From Isoetes taiwanensis (Eukaryota; Streptophyta; Lycopodiopsida; Isoetales; Isoetaceae), in the NCBI GenBank assembly GCA_021234155.1, contig JAJEKV010000506.1, positions 1-64,000 on the forward strand: a DNA stretch of 64,000 nt. The letters run 5' to 3'. A model generated the notes under the pieces. The model was given only the letters and a program-made list of their open reading frames with translations. It did no database searches and was not told the origin of the DNA. Shown in pieces: positions 24,400 to 35,566 of this stretch. Position numbers and translations under genes: made by a program. The stretch's first letter is position 1. Each line of letters begins with the position of its first letter.

Positions 24400-26630
24400 T
24401 TGACACATGAATCAAACTATTAAGATTTGTCAATTGAAGAATATTAGATGGAGCAAAATCATGTATAAAGAAATTCTTATTTTAGCTGCAGATGATGCTG
24501 CTGCAATAGTTCTTATAGTTGCAAAGAATAATTCTGTATTTAGCACAAAGGTTATCATACCTAATCGAGTATATAACTTATTTACCACTTGTTGTATGAC
24601 TATAAGCTCTTCCAAGTGAAAATAAGACTTGCATTACAGGTCTTGCTATAAATAAGGAACCAAATCGACAAGATGTGATATTGCATCCGGCGAGGAAGAA
24701 ATCTTGGAAGGAACTACTTGGATTTTCTTTTGAGTAAAAACACCTCAGATGCTCTCTCCGCAAATCACATGACCAATAATGTCCATCAATTAATAACTCA
24801 TCAATCTGCATATACCCTGAGAATATTACATCCGACAACCCACCTTGATGCATGTTGCTTCATCCATAGATTCGTCATATATATCCTTCCCCGTCCGCTA
24901 CAAATCACACCTACAAATCATCATGAACATTCAAAATGCACCTTTTATATTCCCAAGAAAAGTCTTGTTTAGCCGTACCAAGCAACATCACTCTAATCAA
25001 ATTGAATGTCGAAATAACCGGAACTGAAAGAAGAGCAAAGGAGATAATTTTGGGCTATTTTCTAATTTTCCAGACCGATGATGCAAAAATGTGTAGATCC
25101 AATGGCTTAGGTTCAATTTGGTCCGGTTCACGTGGACAACCTAGAATTGCAGCAAAAGTTTGCATGGGAGGGGGGAGGACGGGGGGTGGGTTTAGATGGC
25201 TATCTTGAGATTGAAACACTCCACATAGTGCTTCCCATTGGATGCCATGGCAGAAAGCGAGAATGCATTGTAAGTGTTCTTTCCGCTCATAATATTGCAA
25301 AAGGGAAGTTAACTAGAAAAAGCTAAAAAGGGTGCTAACACATTGTGGGTTGCCCTTGCATCAAAATCAAGCTTGTGTCTGAGACTCTCTAATCTATCCT
25401 ACCGAGCTTTAATTTTCTGGGAATGTTTCAAAATTCCATTCGCTAGTTGTGCTGGAAGGCATGTATAGAGTATGCATTTGTCATTTGATCTAGCTATAGA
25501 TTTCCATTCTTACTCTCTTCTACCTTTCAGCGTTTTTGGCATGATCTCATCTTGTCGGGACTTCTAACTTAAGCATATTTGCTTTCCCAAACCTTCAACC
25601 ACAAAGGCACTTCCATGAAGACGGAAACCCTCTACAATTGTCCGATCAATGGGAGAGCGTGGTCACCGCCCTTTGGAAAGGGAGAACAATTTACGTTCTC
25701 CTATACATGATGGATTCATTCATGCCATTTCCACGTTACTATTCCCAGCAATTAGTTTCATTGCAGTCCCAATCTATAGAGTTAAAAAATTCAACAACAT
25801 ATCGACGAGGTCTTTACTAGCTTTTATATTCAAAACAAAGCCATTAGACTTTCTGCAAAGCAAGGTTATTGGCGACCTTGATTTCTTGGAACTACCTTGG
25901 ATCATCATCTCTTAAGGTAGTTTTACTCACAAAAGAGATATTTTACTTACAAAATAGGTTTGTGGCAAAGAATTTGAAGATTATTTGTCGAATCTAATCC
26001 AATGCTTGAGCTATAATTCTCTTATGATGCTTTGAATCACCAAATCTAATGCCTCAGGACCTTGAACTTAGCTGAAATCCAACTGTCCGGATGGGTTAAC
26101 TCCATTACTGCAGTAAATTTGCAGTTAGTGAGGTGAACTCCTCCGACATAGGAACTTTGCAGAGAGCAGGATTTTGTGTGTAAGGGCGCTAATAGATAGC
26201 AACCATGCCCTTTTCTCACGCCGACTAACGCGGCTCCACGGATAAACTTGATTGTCCAAATAGTCCTATAATCCAATCTCCATCTTTCAAACCATTGCCC
26301 AAAACCTCCCAAAGGTTTGCACTTCAAGCAATCCAGAAAAAAAAACCTGGGAAAAGCTTTGTGTGCTCCAAAAAGTAACTTGGGTGTGGAGAATCCCAAA
26401 AATTCTTTAGATAAATAGATGTTTTTGGATCTCAAAACTCCTTAGGACTTCTTAGACAAGTAGATGTTGCTCCGTATAACATCAAAGCGGAGCGTGGTGT
26501 GGAGCGCTTTTATATATCGGATGTCGTCATGTTTAACCCACGAGTATATTCGTGGTATAGTTGGGTCCCGCGGAATCACTCGCCCAAACTGCGCAGTAGC
26601 ACAGTAACTATGCATTTTGAGGGTAATTTT
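24400..26630. other. Anonymous spacer of the 9 kb unit (copy B)
   Basis: Counterpart of 15.18-17.4 kb. No domain was recognised and frames are not conserved between the two copies. Confidence 0.45.
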
Positions 26631-26719
26631 TTGCCCTTTTGAAACTGGATGAATCCAGAGGCGCTCGATCTGATTTTTGGTTTGCATGGATGTTCTCTTT
26701 TAATCCGTCTTATTCGGTG

Positions 26720-26757
26720 GTGATTCCGGACGGAAGGTATATCTCTCGCGGAATCAC
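26720..26757. repeat. GTGATTCC...GGAATCAC hairpin (copy B)
   Basis: The same hairpin as at 17521-17559, with the outer GTGATTCC/GGAATCAC arms intact and small changes inside the stem. Confidence 0.55.
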
Positions 26758-27099
26758 CAAAACCGGATAACATTATCTTCACCCATTTCGCCAGCATTTC
26801 TGTGGACTTCGCGGATTTTTTTCGCTTTAAGGCTGGATGCCCACGTCTGATATTTACAGAGATGGGCGTGGAGAACCCCAAAAACTCGTTAGATAAGTAG
26901 ATGTTTTTGACAACAATATTTAAAAAGTACCAACCGGGGTTCAAAAAATTATGGGGTAGGCCTTAAAATCTCAATTGGAATTCAAAATTTCGCTTTTTAG
27001 ATTTTGGGTGCCTACAAAATTCCAAAGACAAAATAACATAGTTTAGTGTAAAATCCAAAGATATTCGCTGAAGGAAATATTGGGTCCGAAATTGGACTT

Positions 27100-28190
27100 G
27101 ATTCCAGAAACCGTAAGCCGAATACCTCCGCTTCGGTATTCGGCCTGCGCATTGTTGTTTTTTTTTTCGATAAAAATTCCGGGGGTATGCGACCACCAAT
27201 TCAACCCTCTGAAATCTATGATCCGTGATATGCCCTGCTTTTGATTCAAACTGCGGAGCCGAATATGCCATTGTGTGGAACCTCAAGTCAAATACCGCTC
27301 CAAAATCCGGAAGCCTAATACCTCTTACATGCACCATCCGGGTTAAATACCCCAAAAATTAAGCTCTAACTCCATCGCATGACTCAGTTTCCCGCAAGAA
27401 CAATGGGCAAGCTCAACTGAGTTATTGACTTCTGTTCCAAGCGTAAATAGTAAAACGGCATTATCCATGTTTCCAAAAAAAAAAAAAAAAAAAAGAACTA
27501 GGTTTGAGAAGGAAGGTCCGATCTCCTTAATGTCACAAAAACCAAAATATGGAGCGAAGGTACAAACAAAAGCACATGTCATGCAATTTGGTGGCCGACA
27601 TTATTGCCACAAGGTCACCTCTTTTTGGAAAGTGAAGGAAAACAAGTCAAAACTATGGAGATTTTAAATCAAGAAGACCCCAGAGGTATTCTTTGTCTAA
27701 ACACAACCATCGATCCAATATGCCATCAAGCGGATCCTTGGCGGGTCGAACCGCATTGGGACCCGGATGCTAAAAGGGGATTGCAAAGTCTCAAACCAAG
27801 GACCGGGGAAAGGGGATTGCCGGATTAAACAACCCACAAAAAAAAAAAAGCCGAGGAACTCTGCAACAAACAAGCCCTTGCACCAAAGTCCAAATCCGCA
27901 GATCCGTGCCCTGGTATTCGACTTGTGGTATAAGCAAGGGGTATTCGACTCGCACAATACATGCCTTAGTTTAGGCGAGCCTAATACCCCCCTTGGGTAT
28001 TCGACTTGTGTAATGCGGTGTGAGTTTAAACGCAGTCTAATATCTCTTTTTTAGGGATAGGAGGGCCGGCGAAGGAGAATGGGAGGTATTTGACTTGCCT
28101 AATATCAATACGAAATTGTGGATTCGACTTGTGGAATAAGTGTGCACGCCGAAACCACAAGTCTAATACCCTCTATTCCACGAGTCTAAT
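27100..28190. repeat. Array of TATTCGACTTGTGG-type inverted motifs (copy B)
   Basis: Counterpart of 17.88-18.99 kb with the same order of direct and inverse motifs. A 16-18 base A run near 27.48 kb interrupts it. Not coding. Confidence 0.55.
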
Positions 28191-28280
28191 ACATTCTTGG
28201 CAAAAATTAAGGGTAGAGAATGTTTGTTTCGATTGAAACTAAGAATTTCCAATTGAGTTAGCGCATTGCAGGAAAAATTC

Positions 28281-28964
28281 CCTAAACACTTGTGCTTGAA
28301 TGGAGTTTCTCATATATTTCAGAGAAGTTGTGTTTCTTTTGAAGTTGAAGTGCCTAGGTATTTACCAGGGCCCGAAGGGTCCAAATTTTTTTTCAGTATA
28401 ACAACTAACTCACAACTACCATTAACATTATTAACACAGACTATTGCATCCAACACATTTAAATTAAAATCCCCCTTAAACCCCCTTTGGTTTGGGTGCA
28501 TATTCACACGGGAGGTTACTTCTGCAACGAGCCGTTCTGATAGGCATATTTGCCCTTTATTCCAAGATCTGGACCGCATATAGCGATCCTCGCTTGTGGG
28601 TATGCATGTACAAGTTTTTGTATCTTTGATATTGAGGTTTGCAAAATACTATAAGATTTGAGGCAATGTACTTAATGGTGTTAATTTTGTACATGTATTG
28701 TAAGTTTTAGGGGCTCACGCTCCCCTACGTAACCCCCCGTGTGAATATGCACCCAAACCAAAGGGGGTTTAAGGGGATTTTTAATTTAAATGTGTTGGAT
28801 GCAATGGTCTCAGGTTAATAATGTTAATGGTAGTTGTGAGTTAGTTGTTATATGAAAAAAAATTGACCCTTCGGCCCTAGTAAATACCTAGGCACTTCAA
28901 CTTCAAAAAGAAACACAACTTTCTGAAATATATGAGAAACTCCATTCAAGCACAAGTGTTTAGG
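28281..28964. mobile_element. Foldback / MITE-like element, 684 bp
   Basis: The first 239 bp (28281-28519, starting CCTAAACACTTGTGC) are repeated in inverse orientation at 28729-28964 (ending GCACAAGTGTTTAGG), with few mismatches. About 209 bp of unique spacer lies between. Such long terminal inverted repeats without a transposase frame fit a non-autonomous foldback or MITE-type DNA transposon. It sits exactly where homology of the 9 kb copy B stops. No clear target-site duplication was found, so either the insertion was followed by deletion or the ends are slightly misplaced. Confidence 0.75.
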
Positions 28965-30560
28965 AACAGTATTGTCTCAGGATAACACAAACAATAATGG
29001 TTTGATCCAAATATTTAGAACTTTTCTCATGTCCAAGTGATTGACTTTACCTCCATTCCAAGTGGACTTTGAAACGTGTCCACACAAAAGAACAAGGGGA
29101 TGATTTACAACTACTCCACATGCAGAAGAGGACAAATAGATTTGGAGATGAAGAACAAGCCACCATGTAATGATAGTCCGTTTGGTGGATTTTTGAGGAT
29201 AATAACCCTTGTATTTCTACGTCAAGTGAAAGGATACTTTAATTATAGTTGTGGCCTTTAGAAGAGGTTTGTGCCAAAAGGCAAAGCCTTGTAAGATATT
29301 TTAAGGAATCGACATCGCAGATCACATGCGGAGAAAACTTTTGGACATGATTGAAGGCGACTTTTGTAATCCGATGGCCTGTGGGGAAAATCTAATCCAG
29401 CTCCGACGAACCAAATCCAGCTCCTATGATTGCCTTGTGGCAACTCCAGGCTTTTGTCACGATGCATTCCCAGGTAAATGAGAGCTATAATAAAGCAACA
29501 CATTCATGGTTTAAAACTAATGTAATCTGCTAATCCTTACCTTGGTAATCATAGAACTTTGTAATTGACTTGAGGTATGTTTTTTGAAATGTATTTGCAC
29601 ATAGGGTCTATCAATAGTCCTTAAAGCTGCAGCATTCAAGTGTAAAGATGTGTTCATGACATCCAGTGACGTTTTATGGTTCAAAATAGGTTGAGAATCA
29701 TTCTTCAGCATGGAATGCGAGAAAATTGGAGAAACCCCTGCAAGTGTGGATCAAATCTTTCCAATCTTTATTTTGATAGGTCCCCGAGCAAATTCGCAAA
29801 ATCCATAGAAGCAAATACATTATGCTAGATATTGATGTTCGCAGGCAACGAAAAGATCCGTGATACAAAAATGCCAAAAGATGTACACAATTAGAAGCAC
29901 AAAAAACATAGTAACTTGGAAACAAATAGGTTAGCATCTCAAAATCTGCATGCCCAACTCATGCTCATCTACCAGATAAGGATGCGAAGATAATAGCAGA
30001 AAATACAAAGAGCCATCATCGCATATAGTGTCAGAGCTGCATTGCCATACTTGTGGCAACTGATACCAGCTGATGTAAATCCCATAATTGTTGGAGCTTG
30101 GTTGTTTCCTATGTGATTTGAACCCACATAGCCCTCCTATCATGTAAGGAAGCATGAAAGATAGAAAGCTGCTAGAATTAACGAATTTAAGGGTGGTAGA
30201 ACAACAAAGTATCTGCAATCACAAATGCTATCCATGATATTTTCATATTTGATAGAACAAACATGTAAATAAGCTACATAATACCATGATGTAGTTGCTG
30301 CAAAAAATAAGAAGAGTAGCCCTCCTATCATGTAAGGAAGCATGAGAGATAGGAAACTGCTAGAATTAAGGACTTTTTGGGAGGTAGAACAACAAAGTAT
30401 CTGCAATCATAAATGCTATCCATGATATTTTCATATTTGATAGAACAAGCCTGTAAACAATCCTGCTATAGAATAACATGATATGGTTGCTGCCAAAAAT
30501 AAGAAAGAGATTCAAAAAAAAAAAAAAAAAAGAAGAAGAGAGATTCTTTGTATTCCATGG
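28965..30560. other. No gene seen; contains a 188 bp tandem duplication
   Basis: Short frames on the minus strand (29.26-30.4 kb) show no domain. A block beginning TAGCCCTCCTATCATG at 30129 repeats at 30317 with few changes, giving two copies of about 188 bp. The second copy ends near an A-rich run at 30516-30532. Confidence 0.45.
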
Positions 30561-30610
30561 CTTTTTAAGGACAAGGGATGCATGAAAACAAGAATATGAA
30601 AATTGTGCTC

Positions 30611-30801
30611 ACCTGACACCAGAGAACCCTAAACCAAAGGGGATTCGCAGGCCTAAATCGCTCAGTTGTGCAGAGGACAGAAATTGCAAAGGCCGCATCC
30701 GATGCTACAGGTCCGGGTCGCAAGATCTTAAAGCATTCGTTGCCTTGAAGAATTGGTTGCTTTGAAGAATTGGTTCTTTGTGGTGGCCACCACAGATACA
30801 A
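30611..30801 (-). other. Possible exon of an unrecognised minus-strand gene
   Basis: The minus strand is open here with non-repetitive protein-like content (NECFKILRPGPVASDAAF, then TTERFRPANPLWFRVLWCQ). It ends at a good donor consensus, CAG followed by GTGAGC, near 30611. I do not recognise the product and found no matching acceptor or further exon. It may be a first coding exon or a fragment carried with the surrounding repeats. Confidence 0.25.
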
Positions 30802-31768
30802 TATGATTCTTGTTCTCCTTTTTCAAAAATGCAGTCGATGCTTCCCCTGCACCTAGACGTCATCGATGTGCCCCAAAACTAGGCTTCCAATACGGTCGAG
30901 CGAGACGGCCGCCCTTGCCCCCTGCCCGCCTCAAAGAAAACATAGAAGCAAAATCATGGACAATCGAAACCCTAAAATACCATGTTCGATGCTTGCATGT
31001 TCAATTTGGGATAGTTTGTGAAATCATAGGTGTAACCATTGAAAATGCCACTAAAAGCGTCATGAGAGTATGCGCACTCTAGATGTACCAATTAGTACGT
31101 CTCATGAAAATCATCTACCAAATCATATAAAACCTTAGGAAAAAAAAAAAGTATAAAAATACAAAACAACCCCGTTATAATGCTACATATTTGTATAAGA
31201 CTAATACAAATTTTCTATTGGGATTGAAAATATCCACTATTTGATAGGAAAATTTCTGATTGGGTTTAAAAACTTTGCCCAACACTAGTCTAATACCCCC
31301 CTGGAATCCAAGTCCAAATCGGGAGCCAATAAATGCACTGGTATATTCGAGTCTTGTTCTATATTAAATCCGGTACGTATTATCTATAGGTGGCGAATTG
31401 TCGGGTAAGGCTGAGAAAGTTTTTCGAACCCCGCCAACCGGGTGAAAATAGCTTTACCCTAGTTATGGTGATTCCATCGCGATGAATACTCTCCCATGGA
31501 ATCACAGACCCTCCGGGAACGGGATCCGTTCTGGAGGTCCCGTTTTCCATACCTGACAGCCTGAGAGATACTTCCATAAGGAATCACAACGGAGAGATAC
31601 TTCCAGAAGGAATACTGCTCAAAATATACTGTCAGACGGAATCACCGTCCAAAATATCCTATGCCGTAGAATATCCAATAAAATTTCAAATTTTCTACCT
31701 ACCTATTGTGGCGTCCCTGTTCTTCTGAGAGATATTGTTAGAGCTTTAGTGCGGCATCTCGTTCTTCA

Positions 31769-32390
31769 ATGGCGACCGGAGTTTCGGAAATGATGGTAGA
31801 AGCCGTCAAGCTCGCCTTCCATTCTCTCTTGCATCCTTTGCTGCCTTTCAATTTTGGCCGACCAGGGTTTTCATGGCTTTTGCTCGACTAGGGTAAGGAA
31901 GTTTTTGCTCGGCCAGAGTTTTAGCTTCACCGTCAGATCCGTACCTTGCTTCACCTTGTATTATTCCTTCTTTTCTTAACCTTTTTATTTTCTTTTACAG
32001 ATCGGCTATGGCGGAAAACAGGGGATCGTTGGAACCATTCTCCTTTTTATTTCTTTTTTTTTCAATCCCAGTAGTTTGCCGCCATCGCCATAGTCCCATA
32101 ACCGCTTTTCTCGGCCCTTTCCTAAACGTCGAATCCGGTTTTCCATGTTTTCTTCTTACCATTTCTTCGTTAAATGCTTGCAGGTATGAAGTGGAGCGAT
32201 CCGTGATAAATGCACGGCTTGTGGTAATCTAGCGACCTTGAGAATCCAAAGTGTGCATCCGACCTTGAGAACCAAGCAAGCAAATGTGAAGAAGAGCATT
32301 ATGGCAGACAAATTTTCAGGATAAATCATCCGACCAAACAAACGGCAATCCTTAAAAACTTATTTGTTCTTCCTAAAATAAATCTCTGAC
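31769..32390 (+). other. Gene-like segment with small frames and splice-like signals (copy 1)
   Basis: An ATG at 31769 opens a 40-codon frame (MATGVSEMMVEAVKLAF...) ending at TAG 31891. Immediately after is a donor-like GGGTAAGG, and a strong acceptor (TTTTCTTTTACAG) lies at about 32002. A second acceptor (AATGCTTGCAG) near 32183 precedes a charged stretch resembling YEVE..INARLVV and DLENPK, clearest in the second copy near 36.83 kb. I do not recognise the product. It could be an untranslated leader with an upstream frame for the gene at 33.49 kb, or captured exons inside a transposon. Confidence 0.3.
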
Positions 32391-32785
32391 TATTGCTCCA
32401 TCGATTGGCCCCTATTAAAGTATCGTTCTGCACTATATTCACCTTTCTTTTCAACACAAATATTTACGGGCATGTTTCTTGTTCTTGCTTTGAAGAAGCT
32501 TATGGCATTGCCGATATTGGCAAGGGGTTCAAATCCCCAACCGTAAATGTCAGAGGTGCGAAGCATAACAATGGACATGCACACACAAAATGGAGTAGCC
32601 CAAATTTTGTTTTTTGCACCATTGGTTTAGTATTAATTTCCTTCATAATAGTCTTCAAGTATGGTAGGCTTCGCTTTTAAATCATCCTCAATCATTTTTT
32701 ATGGAATCGGGCATAAACCACGGGATTGAACCATCCGCCAATTTTTCCTCCCCTTTTGTAGTTATTCTGATTCAAAGGTCTCCGT

Positions 32786-32994
32786 GTGATTCCTTCCTGA
32801 AGAAGAATATTATCGCGATGATTCCACGGAGAGAATATTTACGCGGTGATTCCACGAGAAAGAATATTATCACGTGGTGATTCCACCTGGGAGAATATTA
32901 TGGTATACAAAGTGATTCCACCCGGAAGGATCAATTCCATGTGATTCCGTCCAGCAATATCTTTACAGATGTGATTCCGCCGAAAGGTATAAAA
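32786..32994 (+). promoter_or_regulatory. GTGATTCC array and TATA box upstream of BTB-NPH3 gene copy 1
   Basis: GTGATTCC or one-base variants occur about eight times between 32786 and 32978, spaced roughly 25-36 bases. The last lies just before TATAAAA at 32988-32994. The coding start is at 33492. A probable leader intron ends at TTGCAG just before the ATG, so transcription starting some 30 bases below the TATA box would give a spliced leader. The array belongs to a repeat family, so it may be a transposon-derived promoter. Function is inferred from position only. Confidence 0.4.
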
Positions 32995-33491
32995 TGGAGC
33001 CTGCCAGGTAAGGATACGGGGCAGGTACGGATAACAGGACAAGAGGGTACAGATAAGATAACAGAGCAGGAGGTTTAGTGATTCTGCGGGAGAGTCACCA
33101 AAACCAAACCAGGGCAGCCAACTTTAAAAATTCAGCATTTATGAAAAAATTCGTGTATAAGATACGAAGAGAAATATCAAGAGGGGGTCACGTTCTTTTA
33201 CTCCCTCGTTCTGATTTAATTCCTGACACCCTATCGGTCGTACCCCTGCACTCTGCAATTTTGTACGAAAATGAAGGACCGGGTTTCCTTCAGCCTCCCT
33301 TCCCGCTTGCTTTTGCCCACATAGATTGAAGCTCCTTTCTTTTCCTGATTTGCAGGATTATTCAGCCAAACCAACTGTTCTCTTCGGAATTTGCATCTTC
33401 GGAACATGTAGGTAGCTGCATTTTCTTCTCTTATCGGTAGGATCAAGCATCCCATCCTGGAAAAAAATCGAGGGTATTTTTGGTTGCAGAA

Positions 33492-35566
33492 ATGGATGGC
33501 CCCAGTTTGGAAGAAAATGATGTTCAGCATTTGCAGCCAAAAGGTCTCTGGCTCGATTTTGCAGATGGATCTTCTGACTTGACGATCAGAATCGGTGGCC
33601 ACAAATTTCGTTGCCAGAGATGGGTTTTGTTACCCAGATGTAGATTCTTCAGGCGCATCTCCAGGTCGGTAGATAAACCAAGACATATGTTTGTAGATAT
33701 GGGGGATTTTCCAGGAGGGATAGAAACTTTCCAAACGATCTTGAACTTCTGTTATGGAAGTGGAATCAGTCTTGTTGCAGATATCAAGTTTCTGTATCTT
33801 AGCCATGGAGCCTCAATTTTGGGGATGACCTCATCGCCCACATTTTCTGGGGAAAATCTACAAGAGGTATGTGATAAATTCTGCCAAGAGTATATGCTAA
33901 ACTCATGGACGTCTGTGTTCAAAACCTTGAGCGTTCTTCACGATGGACTTCCGCTTCTGCCCAAGTCTTGCAGTCGCATTTACACGCAGAAATGCATGAA
34001 CGCGCTTCGCATTTTGATCAAGAACATGCAAACAGGGATTTAAACGATTATGTTCAGAAACTGATTCTGCTACCCAAATATCAGCTGGAGGTTATAGTTT
34101 CAGGCTTGAGATCAGAATGGCCTAAATGCCATGGGAATGAAATTGTTGAGGCTTTTGTTTTGGCAGCTAAAACAGCCACAGCATCCCAAATTGATGCACT
34201 CGGTCTTGTTGCCAAGAGCTTGGTAGATGGAAATATACGCTATGTCCAAGCTAAAGATCAAGAAAAGGATGCCCTCAAGAGCTCAGAAGAACAAGAGAGC
34301 CTATTAATCCCAACATCTGCTCCTAACACAGTCTTTGTCCTTATTCTGATAGATGCCATCCCTCTCAAGGACGAACCTGTCATAAAACTGAGGAGAAATC
34401 TTTTTGAGCAGATTTTACCACAAGATTTAGGTACGTCATCTCCTCTGTTAGCTCTCAAATTGATAACAAATTTCATTGAAGATGAATATAAGCTCTTGCA
34501 TTTTGTCCGCACCGGCGCAAATCTTCTGCTCAAGTACCTTGGTTATTGTAAGACTAGCATAAATCCATTTCCATTCAGTGTATTTCTGGAATTTGCTAAA
34601 GCTTTGTCTGTTGCACTCAAGGATTCTCATAACATTCTATATGATGAGATCAAATTGCACACAAAAGGGACCAGCTTATCACAGGCAGAGAAGCAGAAGT
34701 TGGAGCGCTTGGTTAATTGCGCTACTCTTTCAAGTGATAGATTGAAAGAAGTGTTACTGTCAGGCTTCTCATGTGCTATTGGAGATGTGGCATTGGCTTT
34801 GGTCAAAGAAAATGAGGAATTGAAAGACCATATCAGAAAGAAGAGGCCTAGGGACTGCTCTTGTTCTTGTCCACATGATGAACAAACGCCTTCTAAAATC
34901 TCTAGAGATAGAAGAAGGGGAAGTGCCGAAGTGGAGAATGACATGTTAGTTGTCTTTGAGAGTTCACAAGTATCTGGATTAGATGCTGAGTCAAATATGC
35001 AGGTAAATATAGTGCATTATTGCCTACTCATTAAGAATAGCATGAAAAGAACCATAATATGCATTATATATGTATTCAATATCTGCAGTTTCTATTCTGA
35101 GTAGTTCATGCGTTTGCAGATTGTAAGGAATATACAAGCATGAAGAATATCTCATGACATATAGAGTACCATTACCATAATATGCATTATACTCGTGTTC
35201 AATTTCTGCAGTTCGTATTCTGAGTGCTTCATGTGTTTGCAGATTATAAGAAATATACAACAGGAGGATGTGAAACCTGTGGTGCCTTTAGACATGTTGA
35301 ATCCATCAGACTTGTCGAAGGACTTTTACATCTCGGTCATGACGACTGATTATATGTGCCTCTCATTTCCAGTGGATTTATTTGACTCTGTTGCAGTGGT
35401 GAAGAAGAAAATTTTGCGCGAGATGGAGCTGAACTCTTTAACAATGCCCCCAAATTGGCATCTGGTGTATAGGGGCAAGAGAGTGGTAAGCAGTGCTACT
35501 CTTCATGAGAATGGGATTGAGATGTATGGAAGTGTGCAGATGAAAGCTTGCTGGTCTAAAAAATGA
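33492..35566 (+). CDS. BTB-NPH3 protein with C-terminal ubiquitin-like domain (copy 1)
   Basis: Exon 1 is 33492-35002 and exon 2 is 35243-35566, joined by a GT-AG intron of 240 nt. The N-terminus is a BTB domain (LWLDFADGSSDLTIRIGGHK; DFPGGIETF...LNFCYG, the NPH3-family hallmark). An NPH3-type region follows with PFPFSVFLEFAKAL and SHNILYDEIKLH, then a basic and Cys-rich linker (KKRPRDCSCSC). Exon 2 encodes a ubiquitin-like fold (YISVMTTDYMCLSF, LVYRGKRV, TLHENGIEMYG) without a terminal di-glycine. BTB-NPH3 proteins recruit targets to CUL3 ubiquitin ligases at the plant plasma membrane; the fused ubiquitin-like domain is not part of that family's usual plan. One frame break exists, at a G run (34035-34037; four G in copy 2). 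Without it exon 1 is 504 codons, exactly as in the copy at 49.2 kb, and the protein about 611 residues. I read the break as a homopolymer error. Confidence 0.82.
35003..35242 (+). other. Intron with duplicated acceptor region (copy 1)
   Basis: The intron contains two related segments of about 90 bases, each ending in a strong acceptor: TTCATGCGTTTGCAG near 35120 and TTCATGTGTTTGCAG at 35242. Both are preceded by a copy of ATAATATGCATTATA. Splicing to the second keeps the ubiquitin-like exon in frame. Splicing to the first adds a few codons and then meets TGA, giving a BTB-NPH3 protein without the ubiquitin-like domain. The same arrangement exists in copy 2. Confidence 0.6.

Larger units (their letters stand above)
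19302..28280 (+). repeat. Tandem 9 kb unit, copy B
   Basis: Second copy of the unit at 10114-19081, in direct orientation and of nearly equal length (8979 against 8968 bp). Long stretches are identical. Differences come in clumps of a few bases, often at CAG or CTG. Homology ends at 28280, where a foldback element begins. The missing 0.2 kb tail of the unit is found at 31.19-31.39 kb, so about 2.9 kb has been inserted or substituted near the end of this copy. Confidence 0.8.
31460..33100. mobile_element. Possible foldback element with modular GGAATCAC/GTGATTCC arms (copy 1)
   Basis: The left side (31.47-31.68 kb) carries mainly GGAATCAC with AATACT or ATATCC spacers. The right side (32.79-32.98 kb) carries the reverse complement GTGATTCC with GAATATT spacers, about eight times. 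A last pair, GTGATTCTGC...GAGTCACC, lies at 33.08 kb. Inverted arrays of short modules flanking about 1.1 kb are typical of foldback or modular-TIR transposons. The core contains splice-like signals. No transposase was seen. This is inference from motif layout. Confidence 0.4.

Noticed and set aside
32462-32548. Functional tRNA gene
   Set aside because: A T-arm-like hairpin and closing stem exist, but there is no recognisable D-arm and no seven-base anticodon loop, and the duplicate copy is altered.
33231-33602. 123-codon minus-strand frame
   Set aside because: It overlaps the leader and start of the BTB-NPH3 gene and repeats in the second unit only because the DNA is duplicated.
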